Assembly (NCBI RefSeq): GCF_018138085.1
Contig: NZ_CP073105.1
Location: 1,674,001-1,738,000, forward strand
Direction of reading: 5' to 3'
Source: Stutzerimonas stutzeri
GTDB taxonomy: Bacteria; Pseudomonadota; Gammaproteobacteria; Pseudomonadales; Pseudomonadaceae
DNA length: 64,000 bases
This document shows, piece by piece, positions 9,291 to 17,571 of the stretch. Numbering within the stretch: position 1 is the stretch's first letter; the number at the start of each line of letters is the position of its first letter. Under the pieces are notes generated by a model that was given only the letters and a program-made list of their open reading frames with translations, had not been told where the DNA came from and did not search any database. Position numbers and translations under genes: made by a program.

Positions 9291-9593
9291 GAAAATCTTC
9301 CCTGTGCTGTTGAACCGGGCCGCAGTCTATCTGTTTGACGGCCTTGGCTAACCCGCCCTTGTTCACGAAACTTGTGCTGGAAACCGCTGGAGGCTGTTCC
9401 GTTCGGGTCAAGGGTATGCCACGCAATACTACGCGGCGAAACCTTTTGGCAGCGCTTATGTAGGTCGTCGGGACTCAGCGCGAAATAGAAGGGTGAGCGT
9501 ATATTTGTTGCCTTGTATTCTCCCATAGGAAACTCGGGCGATCGAATCCAAACAAAAAAATAGATCCTCGCATCACCAGATATGCTTGCGGCT
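9291..9593. other. Intergenic stretch upstream of candidate toxin
   Basis: About 300 bases between the candidate toxin and the coiled-coil membrane gene, both on the minus strand. It probably holds the toxin promoter. An open frame in another register running into it has no recognisable domain. It is AT-rich towards 9540-9593. Confidence 0.4.
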
Positions 9594-10211
9594 TTAAGCC
9601 TTTTTCTTGAGTCGCCTGTTAGCAGCTACTATTTCTAGTAGTATTTCTTCTTGTATGCTGCTGAGAGCTTTTTTTTGCGCTTCGATTTCTATGACAAATT
9701 TTTCTATTTCGGTAGTTTGATTAACGACGTGTTGTTCGGCGAAATCAAAAATTTTTTTTCTCAGGTTTGTACTGCTATCTCTGTATAAATCTATTTTCTC
9801 AGCTAAGGAAGCTTCGCCTAATGAGCTAAGCATAAAAGAAGCTTTTCTCACGTTGGCTATGTTCTCGTATACAGCTTCTGACGCGGCTATCCATTTGCTT
9901 TCGAAGCTGCTACTGGTTGGCTGATTTTTCGCATACTTATCGAGCAGCTTCATATGAAGGAAAAAAAATAAATTGATATTGTCTGAATACTGAAAAAAAT
10001 AATCTGCGCTTAGGAATAGACGACTTACATCTTGTTCGGCTAGTTTTTCGATGGTTACTCTTCGGGCGTGACTTCGTATTGTTCCGTAGCTGAGCAAAAT
10101 CGCTGCTAGCGGAACAGCTATTTGCGACGCAGCAAGAATGTAATCTATGTAAGTCTTTTGCGTAGCTTCGTTGACAAGAATGCGCAGCTGGTTGAAGTCA
10201 AGGTCAAGCAT
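9594..10211 (-). CDS. Membrane-anchored coiled-coil protein divergent from dndB
   Basis: A hypothetical protein of 205 residues. One hydrophobic helix near the N-terminus (YILAASQIAVPLAAILLSYG, residues about 19-38) is followed by a basic stop-transfer segment and a long helical, charge-rich region ending in KKKA. That suggests a cytoplasmic coiled coil tethered to the inner membrane. The frame is open up to 10760, but the extra part is the reverse complement of dndB and has no protein-like character, so the ATG at 10211 is chosen. The 120-bp spacer to dndB is shared. The DNA is AT-rich. Function unknown; a defence-accessory role is only suggested by position. Confidence 0.6.
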   Translation of the reverse strand: MLDLDFNQLRILVNEATQKTYIDYILAASQIAVPLAAILLSYGTIRSHARRVTIEKLAEQDVSRLFLSADYFFQYSDNINLFFFLHMKLLDKYAKNQPTSSSFESKWIAASEAVYENIANVRKASFMLSSLGEASLAEKIDLYRDSSTNLRKKIFDFAEQHVVNQTTEIEKFVIEIEAQKKALSSIQEEILLEIVAANRRLKKKA

Positions 10212-10290
10212 GCCGGAGGCCTCGGTGGAGCAATCGATGGCATAGGATACCTGATGTGGTAGCTGGTGTTTGGCTCTTGATGCTGGTTGT

Positions 10291-10312
10291 TTGTTTGTAA
10301 ATAGACAAACAA
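10291..10312. promoter_or_regulatory. Inverted repeat, candidate dnd operator
   Basis: Perfect 8-base arms TTGTTTGT and ACAAACAA are separated by six bases (AAATAG), 19 bases before the dndB ATG. A -10-like TAAATA (10298-10303) lies inside the repeat, with TTGATG at 10277-10282 as a possible -35. A protein bound here would block the dnd promoter. DndB homologues are reported as repressors of their own operons, so DndB is one candidate ligand (inference). Confidence 0.5.
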
Positions 10313-10331
10313 CTTTGGTAAGCTGCGCGCC

Positions 10332-11423
10332 ATGACCAGCACCTTCTCCTATACCTTCCCGGCCATCCGCGGCGTCCAAGCGGGTCGGGAGTACTACGTC
10401 TCGATGTGCCCCTTGCGATTGCTGCCGAGGCTCTTCGTTTTCGACAATGAAGAGCTCGTGCCGGAGCTCAGGGCCCAGCGTTCGATCAACCTGTCCCGGG
10501 TCCCCGAAATTGCGCGGTACATCGTCGCAAACCCCGAAAGCTACACGTTCTCTGCCATCACCGCTTCGGTAGACGGGCAGGTTTCGTTTGAGCCGGTGGG
10601 GAGCGGGAGCACCAACGCATTCCGCATGGGAACGTTGTCCATTGATATGGATGCACGTTTCGTTGTGAACGATGGGCAGCATCGGCGTGCTGCGATTGAG
10701 CAAGCGCTGGCTGCTAAGCCTGAGCTCGGGGACGAGACCATTGCCGTGGTGTTCTTCCATGATCGTGGTCTAGAGCGCTGCCAGCAGATGTTTGCCGACC
10801 TCAACCGGCATGCAGTCAAGCCGTCGCCATCGTTGAGCATTCTTTATGACCATCGTAGCGCTGCGGGCAACGTTGCGAAGCACCTGAGCCTTTCCGCAAA
10901 TGTCTTTCGAAACCTTATAGAAACCGAGCGCTCATCCTTGTCACAGAGGTCGCGCAAGTTGTTCACGTTGAGCGCGCTGAATTTTGCTGTCATGGAGATG
11001 TGTACCGAGAAGGACCTTGAAGATTTCCAAACCGCCTCAACCAAGTGCATGGAATTTTGGGAAGCGGTTGGTGAACGGATTCCCGAGTGGGTGCATGTGC
11101 GGAACGGGAAAATGACCGCAGGCGAGGTCCGCCAGGATTTCATCCATTCTCACGCCATCGTGCTTCAGGCGTTAGGTCGGGTTGGTAAATGCATCTATCG
11201 GGATGGAAAACCTGATTTGACTAAAGCGCTGGCCGGTCTCTCTGGATTTGATTGGTCCCGCAAGAACAGCTCGTGCTGGGAAGGGCGGGCCATGGTTGGC
11301 GGCCGGATGTCCAAGAACAGCCAAAACGTGACCCTCACGTGTAACCGGATCAAAACTGCCTTAGGGCGGCCGCTCTCGCCTGAAGAGCAAAACGTCGAAA
11401 ACGCTTTCCTTGCCGCTCGGTAA
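10332..11423 (+). CDS. dndB: DNA sulfur modification protein DndB (DGQHR domain)
   Basis: A 363-residue member of the DGQHR family. The signature DGQHR sits at residues 114-118 (VVNDGQHRRAAIEQAL), and FADLNRHAVKPS at about 154-165 is the second conserved block. DndB is not needed for the phosphorothioate chemistry. In studied systems it influences modification frequency and acts as a transcriptional repressor of the cluster. It is the first gene of a co-directional run with dndC, dndD and dndE and is followed by a 30-bp gap. The ATG at 10332 has only a weak ribosome site. It is divergent from the coiled-coil membrane gene at 10211. Confidence 0.9.
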   Translation: MTSTFSYTFPAIRGVQAGREYYVSMCPLRLLPRLFVFDNEELVPELRAQRSINLSRVPEIARYIVANPESYTFSAITASVDGQVSFEPVGSGSTNAFRMGTLSIDMDARFVVNDGQHRRAAIEQALAAKPELGDETIAVVFFHDRGLERCQQMFADLNRHAVKPSPSLSILYDHRSAAGNVAKHLSLSANVFRNLIETERSSLSQRSRKLFTLSALNFAVMEMCTEKDLEDFQTASTKCMEFWEAVGERIPEWVHVRNGKMTAGEVRQDFIHSHAIVLQALGRVGKCIYRDGKPDLTKALAGLSGFDWSRKNSSCWEGRAMVGGRMSKNSQNVTLTCNRIKTALGRPLSPEEQNVENAFLAAR

Positions 11424-11453
11424 GGTGACCCAGATTTAATATCGGATGGCCCA

Positions 11454-12935
11454 ATGACTCCTCCTGAGTCCATCATTCAAGAAATCCAGAACATCTATCT
11501 ATCCGACTCTATGCCCTGGATTGTCGGCTATAGCGGTGGGAAGGATTCAACCGCATCGCTCCAGCTTATCTGGAATGCCGTGGCTGCGTTGCCAGCTGAG
11601 CAGCGCACCAAAGAAATTCACGTCATCAGTACTGACACTCTGGTTGAGAACCCGGTAATTGCTGCTTGGGTCGCCGGCTCGTTGAAGACAATGGAATATG
11701 AGGCCGAGCGCCAAGGGTTGCCGTTTGTACCCAGGCGACTAACACCATCCTTGGAAAGCCGCTTTTGGGTGAACCTCATTGGTAAAGGCTATCCAACCCC
11801 GCGCAATCGGTTCCGTTGGTGTACTGACCGACTGAAAATCAGTGCTTCCGAGAAGTACATCCAGGACCTGTCTGAGGCGAATAACGAAGCGATCTTGGTG
11901 CTGGGACAAAGGCGTGGCGAGAGTGCTGCTCGTGACAAGGTCATGGACGTATATAGCGGCAGCTCTCGCGACCGTTTGAGCCGTAACGGCAATCCAAAAC
12001 TTTCCCGCGTATGGGTCTATTTGCCCATCGAAACGTGGAGCAGTGACGATGTCTGGATGTACATCCTGACGGAGCCAAACCCGTGGGGTGTCGATAACCA
12101 AGATCTGTTCGATATTTACAAAGGCGCCACGCCCGATGCGGAGTGCCCCGTCGTCGTCGATAAATCCACGCCTAGTTGTGGCGACAGCCGCTTCGGTTGC
12201 TACGTTTGCACCATGGTGTCTCAGGACAAGTCCATGGGCGCGATGATTCAGAATGACGAGCAGAAATCATGGATGCAGCCGATTCTGAATTTCCGTAATA
12301 ACTATCTGACCATCCACGACTGGGACAAGCGGGACTTCCAGCGCATGAACGGCCGGATCAAGATCATGAACGAGCGTGATGAGCTGATTCACGGCCCTTA
12401 TCTTCAAGATTACCGCGCCACATTGCTTGAAGAGCTGCTACGCACCCAGAAAACGGTGCGTGCAGCCAAAGTGCCAGGTCACGATCAGATCGAGCTGATT
12501 CCATTGGAGGAAATGGACGCGATTCGTCGAATCTGGGTTGAGGAAAAGGGCGAAATCGAGGACCTGGTGCCGCAGATCTATCAGCGTGTCTTTGATGAGC
12601 CTTATCCAGGTAAACCGCTTGAGCAGCACCCGCTTGAGCCAGAAGACCTTGGGATATTGAAAGAGGTAGCTGCGGAGCTCGATCCTGAGGCTGCAGATCG
12701 GCTCTACCGACTGACGCGTAACCTTTTAGGTGTGCAGTTCCAGTCGATGCAATCTCAAAAACGCTCTTTGCATCTGGATCGTCTAGACGCCGTTCTTAAG
12801 GCGAATGCATTCCGGACGGAAGAGGAGGCGTTGGCCTTTGCTGTTAAGCATAAACACATGAGCGAGAAAGATGAGCCAGTTTCAGATGATGAGGTTGAGT
12901 TGATCCCGCACGTCCAAGAAGAAGTTGAAGCATAA
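11454..12935 (+). CDS. dndC: DNA phosphorothioation protein DndC (PAPS reductase-like ATPase)
   Basis: A 493-residue enzyme of the ATP-pyrophosphatase/PAPS-reductase fold. It activates the DNA backbone and carries an iron-sulfur centre in the DndCDE modification complex. The PP-loop YSGGKDSTAS is at residues 26-35. Cysteines at 123 (CTDRLK), 231, 242, 249 and 252 (SCGDSRFGCYVC) match the conserved cluster-binding region. The C-terminal 120 residues are acidic and helical. The length matches the family. The stop is two bases before dndD, so the genes are co-transcribed. No dndA cysteine desulfurase is present, so the host IscS probably delivers sulfur. Confidence 0.93.
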   Translation: MTPPESIIQEIQNIYLSDSMPWIVGYSGGKDSTASLQLIWNAVAALPAEQRTKEIHVISTDTLVENPVIAAWVAGSLKTMEYEAERQGLPFVPRRLTPSLESRFWVNLIGKGYPTPRNRFRWCTDRLKISASEKYIQDLSEANNEAILVLGQRRGESAARDKVMDVYSGSSRDRLSRNGNPKLSRVWVYLPIETWSSDDVWMYILTEPNPWGVDNQDLFDIYKGATPDAECPVVVDKSTPSCGDSRFGCYVCTMVSQDKSMGAMIQNDEQKSWMQPILNFRNNYLTIHDWDKRDFQRMNGRIKIMNERDELIHGPYLQDYRATLLEELLRTQKTVRAAKVPGHDQIELIPLEEMDAIRRIWVEEKGEIEDLVPQIYQRVFDEPYPGKPLEQHPLEPEDLGILKEVAAELDPEAADRLYRLTRNLLGVQFQSMQSQKRSLHLDRLDAVLKANAFRTEEEALAFAVKHKHMSEKDEPVSDDEVELIPHVQEEVEA

Positions 12936-12937
12936 GC

Positions 12938-14926
12938 ATGGCCAAGCTGACGATTAACCAGATTTCAATTCAAAACCTTGGCCCTTTTCGCGAGCAGCAA
13001 AGCTTTGACTTCAGCGTGAACGCGAGCCGCCCCGTTATCTTGGTCAAGGCACTTAACGGAAGCGGAAAAACGACTTTGCTGACGTCGCTGCAGATCGGCT
13101 TGTATGGGTATAAAGCTGTCAACATCGCTCGCCGCTCTGAGTACGATCAGTTGGTGTCTGGGCTGCAGCGTAAAGACGCTACGGGTAACGCTCGAATCGA
13201 CATCGCGCTAACCATCGAGCGGGGCGCTGACCTCCAAACGCTAACCCTCAGGCGTGAATGGATCCCGCGCGAATCGGGTTTACGTGAGATTTTCAAGGTC
13301 TACCAACACGGTTTCGAAGACATTGCCCTAACTGAAGACTGGGATGAATTCATCAATAGCATTCTCCCGGTTGAGCTCGTTCACCTGTTCCTATTCGATG
13401 GCGAAAAGATCGAAGCGCTGGCCAACCCAGAGCGGTTGCCACAGCTGCTGCGTCGCGCAACCGAGGTTTTTCTTGGCCTCGGCGGTATTGACGCGTTAGC
13501 CAGCGATCTCAAGGCGGTTGCGCGCCGAGCTGGCGGCAAGAAAGCCGTAGCGGGTGAGCTGAGCGAAGCGCAAACGCAGTTGGAGCAATATGGGCAACAG
13601 CTGGATCAGATCAACGAACGCATAGCGATGCTCACGCAGCAGCAGGCTCTGGCGCGTACAGAGTTGGATGATGCCCAGCGCAAAGCACAAATCTTTGCAG
13701 TAGAGGCGCAGCGGAGTGGTTTGCAAGCGTATCAGCAGGCCGCCGAGCTCAAGGGGCGCCTGGAGCTGTGTAAGGAACGGCACAGCCAGGCGCGGGCCGC
13801 ACTGGTCTCGGCATTGGAAGACCCTCTTTTACCGTTGGCTTGGCTCGGACCGTTATGGAGCAGCTATAAAACGCAGTGGGAGATGGACAAGCAAGCCCAG
13901 AACGCAGTGCTACTGAGTGATGAGTTCATCAAGCGCGATCAACGCATCCTCGCCGTATTAGAAGCCCAGGCTCCGCAGGCACGGCAGGCCGTGGCGGATC
14001 TGCTTAAACAGGACCTGCAGGTATTTGAGGCCGCGAAACAGCATAAGCCCGTACTCTTGCCCAGCGGTAATCCAGCAGAGATCGAGCCGCTATTAGAACT
14101 GGCCAAAAAACAGCTGAAACAAGCACAGTTAGCGGTCGAGCAGGCTCAGCGAGATGTAGATAAAGCCCAGAAGGCAGTCGATCAGATTCCTGACAAGGAA
14201 CAGTTATCCGGCGTGTTTGCGGATATGCAGAAGTACACGCAAGCCGTTTCAGACGCAGAGCTGAAATTGCGTGGGCTGGCAAAAGAGTTGGATGAAGCGC
14301 GGACCAGCCAAAACCACTTTGAAAACCGGCTTAACACTGCCCGCCAGAAGCTACGTGCAGAATCAAAAGAAAGTGAATTTCAGCTTCATAGCCTCGAGGC
14401 CGCAGAGCGTGCTAAGACGGCTCTGCTTGTATTTCGTGAGCGACTATTGGCCTCTAAGGCGCAATGGCTTTCAGAAATGATCACGGCAGAGTTCAAGCAA
14501 CTGCTGCGCAAGCGCAATCTAATTTCCCGAGTGACAGTGGAACCCCAAACCTATGCGGTATCCATTGAAGACGTGAATGGCCACAGCTTACCTATGGAAC
14601 GCTTGTCTGCGGGCGAGAGGCAGATTCTCGCTATTGCCGTGCTTAGCGCATTGATCAGCGAGCGAAAGGGGCGCTTCCCTGTTGTGGTAGATACTCCGTT
14701 GGCCCGGCTGGATCGCAAACATCGTGAGGCACTGATCCATAACTTCTTTGCCAAGGTATCTCATCAGGTGTTAGTGCTTTCCACTGATGAAGAGGTAGAG
14801 GGCAGCGTGCATACCGCTCTGGAACAGCATATGAGCCGTGAATACGCGCTTACCTTTGACGATGAAAGTCGCCGCAGCATTGCCAATGTAAAAGCCCATC
14901 AGCTCCAGCTGGAGGCCGCCTTGTGA
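12938..14926 (+). CDS. dndD: DNA sulfur modification protein DndD (SMC/Rad50-like ATPase)
   Basis: A 662-residue ABC-type ATPase of the RecF/Rad50/SMC group. It has been proposed to remodel DNA for sulfur insertion. Walker A ALNGSGKTTLL is at residues 38-48. A long glutamine- and alanine-rich coiled coil spans about 200-480. The ABC signature LSAGERQILAIA is followed by Walker B FPVVVDTPLARLD near the C-terminus. There is no CxxC zinc hook in the middle of the coil. It is two bases downstream of dndC and its stop overlaps the dndE start (GTGA), so translation is coupled. Confidence 0.93.
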   Translation: MAKLTINQISIQNLGPFREQQSFDFSVNASRPVILVKALNGSGKTTLLTSLQIGLYGYKAVNIARRSEYDQLVSGLQRKDATGNARIDIALTIERGADLQTLTLRREWIPRESGLREIFKVYQHGFEDIALTEDWDEFINSILPVELVHLFLFDGEKIEALANPERLPQLLRRATEVFLGLGGIDALASDLKAVARRAGGKKAVAGELSEAQTQLEQYGQQLDQINERIAMLTQQQALARTELDDAQRKAQIFAVEAQRSGLQAYQQAAELKGRLELCKERHSQARAALVSALEDPLLPLAWLGPLWSSYKTQWEMDKQAQNAVLLSDEFIKRDQRILAVLEAQAPQARQAVADLLKQDLQVFEAAKQHKPVLLPSGNPAEIEPLLELAKKQLKQAQLAVEQAQRDVDKAQKAVDQIPDKEQLSGVFADMQKYTQAVSDAELKLRGLAKELDEARTSQNHFENRLNTARQKLRAESKESEFQLHSLEAAERAKTALLVFRERLLASKAQWLSEMITAEFKQLLRKRNLISRVTVEPQTYAVSIEDVNGHSLPMERLSAGERQILAIAVLSALISERKGRFPVVVDTPLARLDRKHREALIHNFFAKVSHQVLVLSTDEEVEGSVHTALEQHMSREYALTFDDESRRSIANVKAHQLQLEAAL

Positions 14927-15285
14927 TTGATCGAATTCGCCTAACCGCAGCAGCCAAGATTCAGCTTTCGACACTTAAACGTAAGACAGGTATAGAACAC
15001 TACAACTCTATTTGTAGGCATGCGTTGTGCTTGTCTCTAGCTAATCCAACTATGCCTCCCGATGAAGATTTTAATTTTAATGGCGGAATAGAAATTGACT
15101 GGAGAGTGTTTGCTGGGGGTTATGAAGATCTCTATTTGAATCTTATATTGATGCGCATGAAGAGCGATGATATAAAAAATACCGCTGATAGTTTAAGAAA
15201 AGTTTGTGCCTCCCATATGCATCGTGGGTTGTCTTATCTAGCCGGTAAAGGAGATGACCACATCATAGACTCGTTAATGCTTTGA
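14923..15285 (+). CDS. dndE: DNA sulfur modification protein DndE
   Basis: A 120-residue DNA-binding protein, the smallest essential subunit of the phosphorothioation complex; in the family it forms a tetramer that binds nicked duplex DNA. The RIRLTAAAKIQLSTLKRKTG opening, the NSICRHALCLSLA segment and the MRMKSDDIKN block are typical. It starts at a GTG overlapping the dndD stop, with a GGAGG-like site inside dndD. Its second half is more AT-rich than dndBCD. A rho-independent terminator follows directly. Confidence 0.9.
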   Translation: MIDRIRLTAAAKIQLSTLKRKTGIEHYNSICRHALCLSLANPTMPPDEDFNFNGGIEIDWRVFAGGYEDLYLNLILMRMKSDDIKNTADSLRKVCASHMHRGLSYLAGKGDDHIIDSLML

Positions 15286-15291
15286 GGTGCC

Positions 15292-15317
15292 AAGCCGCTC
15301 TAAAGAGCGGCTTTTTT
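15292..15317. terminator. Bidirectional rho-independent terminator between dndE and the GIY-YIG-like gene
   Basis: The hairpin AAGCCGCTC / GAGCGGCTT with a TAAA loop is followed by a T run on the plus strand and preceded by sequence that serves the minus strand less well. It closes the dnd operon. The stop codon of the opposing gene lies inside the hairpin, so the two transcription units end on the same structure. Confidence 0.8.
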
Positions 15318-15773
15318 CAGATATTTTTGATATTCATCTATTACGGTTCTTATGGCATGCTCGGCGAAAGACTCAACATCAAAACCAAAAGAAATTCTTG
15401 GTGATCTTTTAGTTGACCTTGAGAGAAGTTTTTTAGGTTGTCCAAATGAGTTCTCATTGAGGTGGAATAGCCTATGTATTTCGTCCTCAATGGCAAGGCG
15501 AGCAAATTTTCGTTTTCGCTCGTCTTCCCTGTCTATAACTTCACAATGAAGCCCGATATAGACGAACTCTCCGTCGTATGGTGAGCAGTTAGTTGCAGAA
15601 AACTCTTTTCTGAGCTTTTCAGAGAATGAGCTGTCAGCTTTGCTTAAATGACTCCCCCAGCGAGATGTTGGTAGTATTCCAGTTTCGCCGATATACGCAT
15701 GGTCTGACGTGAATATAGCGTATAAGTAGGAGCAATTACGGAAACCCCACACTGTCCCGCAGTGGTATATCAT
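15300..15773 (-). CDS. GIY-YIG-like nuclease domain protein
   Basis: A 157-residue protein. Residues 16-38 (YLYAIFTSDHAYIGETGIL, then R38 after TS) reproduce the two short strands of the GIY-YIG nuclease core with a variant YLY/YIG pair and the conserved arginine. A glutamate-rich helix (AIEDEIHRLFHL, residues 94-105) could carry the metal-binding glutamate. A C-terminal helical extension of 45 residues has no recognised fold. The ATG overlaps the stop of the GHKL ATPase gene (ATGA), so the two are translationally coupled and probably act together. The AT-rich DNA differs from the core genome. The position facing dndE suggests a restriction role, which is inference. Confidence 0.72.
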   Translation of the reverse strand: MIYHCGTVWGFRNCSYLYAIFTSDHAYIGETGILPTSRWGSHLSKADSSFSEKLRKEFSATNCSPYDGEFVYIGLHCEVIDREDERKRKFARLAIEDEIHRLFHLNENSFGQPKKLLSRSTKRSPRISFGFDVESFAEHAIRTVIDEYQKYLKKAAL

Positions 15774-17494
15774 TCCCCCTCCTGGTTTTCATAGGTCCAA
15801 TCCACAAGAAAACTGTCGATGTTTTTATGAAAGCGACGAAAAGCATTCTCTAGTTTTTCAGTGTCTATGTCTGTCTCATGGTTGAATACGTTGTTTTCTG
15901 CGACAGCGGCAGAAAAAATTAGAGCTTCAATTGTGAGTCGCTCCTTTGTTCCATCTTCAAACCGGCTGATGAATTCCTCATAAAATGGGTGACTTTTGTT
16001 TATGTATGTATAAACACCCTCTACAGAGTCAAAATATGCTTTCCAAAGCTGCCGGGCAGGTATAGTGTCCGAATACCTGATTTTCTTGAAACTAGTGTCA
16101 GAGTCTTCGTGTTGTTTGAGCGGGTCTTTAGCTTCTTCTGCATTAAGTTCTTTAAGCGCTTCGCGCTGCTTTTTTTGCTGCCTTTCAAGTGTTAATTTGT
16201 TTGGAGCGCCTTTGTCTGCTTCTTGCGGGTCGTCTTCTGAAACGTCACGCAGTGTGAGATTGAAAGTCTCGCCTTCTCCATGTCGGGTTTTTATTTTTTC
16301 TTGACACGCTTGACGTATCTCTTTTGCTGTTCTTATTGCTTGTTTAACTATCTTTTCCAGAGTCCCTAATATTTCATCATCAATTTCTAGGCGCTGTTTT
16401 GAAACGTCTACATGAAGTATGTCGTCGTGTTCATCAAGTATTTCAAATCGAAAGCGGACGTTAATGTCATCTTTTGTTATAAGTGGTTTTCCGCTCGGTC
16501 CTTCAAGACTGTCACCCCATCGAATTAGCCTGCCGTTCCGATATATGAAGAATCCGCTATTCTCTCGTGAGATTTGATATGCTTTTACCTGCTGCTTATC
16601 TTCGGAAGATAGCGGTGAAGACTCGCCGGCCATGCTCGCTTGGGGGAAAGCTACAGCTTTTACTCTTATAGGGGGGAGGTCATTCTCGTACTTGTCCTTA
16701 AATGAGTCCCAATCTCTGTCCAATACCAAATAGGGGCTTACGAAATCGTATGTTTCTGGATCCCAGCCTGTGTGTTTGGAAGCTTCATCCAAGAAGAGTA
16801 AGTCTTTAGGTTGAATATCATCATATTCTTCGTCGGAGTTGTGTGGTGATACCCTTAGTTTTATTTTTAGTGGCTTTGCCTTCTGCAGAAAAGAGTAGTA
16901 GACGACACCGAGTCGGTCCCTTAGCTTGGTTACCGTTGAGCCGGGAGAGGACTGATTAATATTTTCGCAGCCAGATATTTCTACGATGGTTCCTGACTTC
17001 TTACTGAGTAGTCTTTCACTATTTTTAACCTGTTCGGGTGTTAGTTCTTTTTGTATTATTGAAAGTCGTCCTAATTCTTCTATCTTCTCAAGGTCGAATA
17101 CGTATTTATTTGAAATTATGCCGTCTTTTTTACTGATGATGCTTATGCGTGTGCCGAGTGATAGGCCTGCTGCCTTAAGGCCCATTCCGTATTTTGAAAG
17201 ACTGTTTGGTTTGTAGTTTCGATCTGAGCCAAGTTTGAAGGCATTTATGATTTCACCGTGATCCATTCCGCGACCGTTATCGATGATCTGATAATAGCGG
17301 ACACTGTTTCTTGACTTTAAGGTTCTACCTTCTCTAAGTTTCAGTGTTACGAATACTTCCGTAGCATTCGCTGTAACTGAGTTGTCAATAATGTCCATGA
17401 CAGCGGTGTGTGGTTCATACCCAATTTTTGATATCGCCTCGCAGACTCTTAGTGCGTCAAATCCGACCTCTACTTCCTTTTCTTTTGTGCTCAT
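15770..17494 (-). CDS. GHKL-type ATPase (Hsp90/MutL/MORC-like), candidate restriction component
   Basis: A 574-residue protein with an N-terminal GHKL ATP-binding domain. Visible motifs are the N box AVMDIIDNSVTA (residues 31-42), the G1 box IDNGRGMDHGEI (71-82) and the G2 glycine-rich lid SKYGMGLKAAGLSLG (100-114). A transducer-like region with the conserved basic IYRNGRLIRWGDS follows at about 315. The C-terminal 200 residues are charged and helical with no match I recognise. MutL/MORC-like GHKL ATPases have been described in bacterial restriction-type gene clusters. A GGAAAAAAG ribosome site precedes the ATG. The gene starts just after the nrdB terminator, and the DNA is strikingly AT-rich. 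Confidence 0.82.
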   Translation of the reverse strand: MSTKEKEVEVGFDALRVCEAISKIGYEPHTAVMDIIDNSVTANATEVFVTLKLREGRTLKSRNSVRYYQIIDNGRGMDHGEIINAFKLGSDRNYKPNSLSKYGMGLKAAGLSLGTRISIISKKDGIISNKYVFDLEKIEELGRLSIIQKELTPEQVKNSERLLSKKSGTIVEISGCENINQSSPGSTVTKLRDRLGVVYYSFLQKAKPLKIKLRVSPHNSDEEYDDIQPKDLLFLDEASKHTGWDPETYDFVSPYLVLDRDWDSFKDKYENDLPPIRVKAVAFPQASMAGESSPLSSEDKQQVKAYQISRENSGFFIYRNGRLIRWGDSLEGPSGKPLITKDDINVRFRFEILDEHDDILHVDVSKQRLEIDDEILGTLEKIVKQAIRTAKEIRQACQEKIKTRHGEGETFNLTLRDVSEDDPQEADKGAPNKLTLERQQKKQREALKELNAEEAKDPLKQHEDSDTSFKKIRYSDTIPARQLWKAYFDSVEGVYTYINKSHPFYEEFISRFEDGTKERLTIEALIFSAAVAENNVFNHETDIDTEKLENAFRRFHKNIDSFLVDWTYENQEGE

Positions 17495-17510
17495 CTTTTT
17501 TCCTATATAT

Positions 17511-17534
17511 AAAAAACCCCGCGTAGCGGGGTTT
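17511..17534 (-). terminator. Rho-independent terminator of nrdB
   Basis: On the minus strand, AAACCCCGC / GCGGGGTTT arms with a TAC loop are followed by a six-base T run. It lies 38-61 bases downstream of the nrdB stop and 17 bases before the GHKL start codon, so it separates the housekeeping gene from the accessory pair. Confidence 0.85.
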
Positions 17535-17571
17535 GAATTTCTGCCCCATCCATGTAGGCATTTTCTCTAAA

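Noticed and set aside
10212..10760. N-terminal extension of the coiled-coil membrane protein to 388 residues
   Set aside because: The extra part is the reverse complement of dndB and its promoter, and the palindrome lies inside it; the ATG at 10211 fits better.
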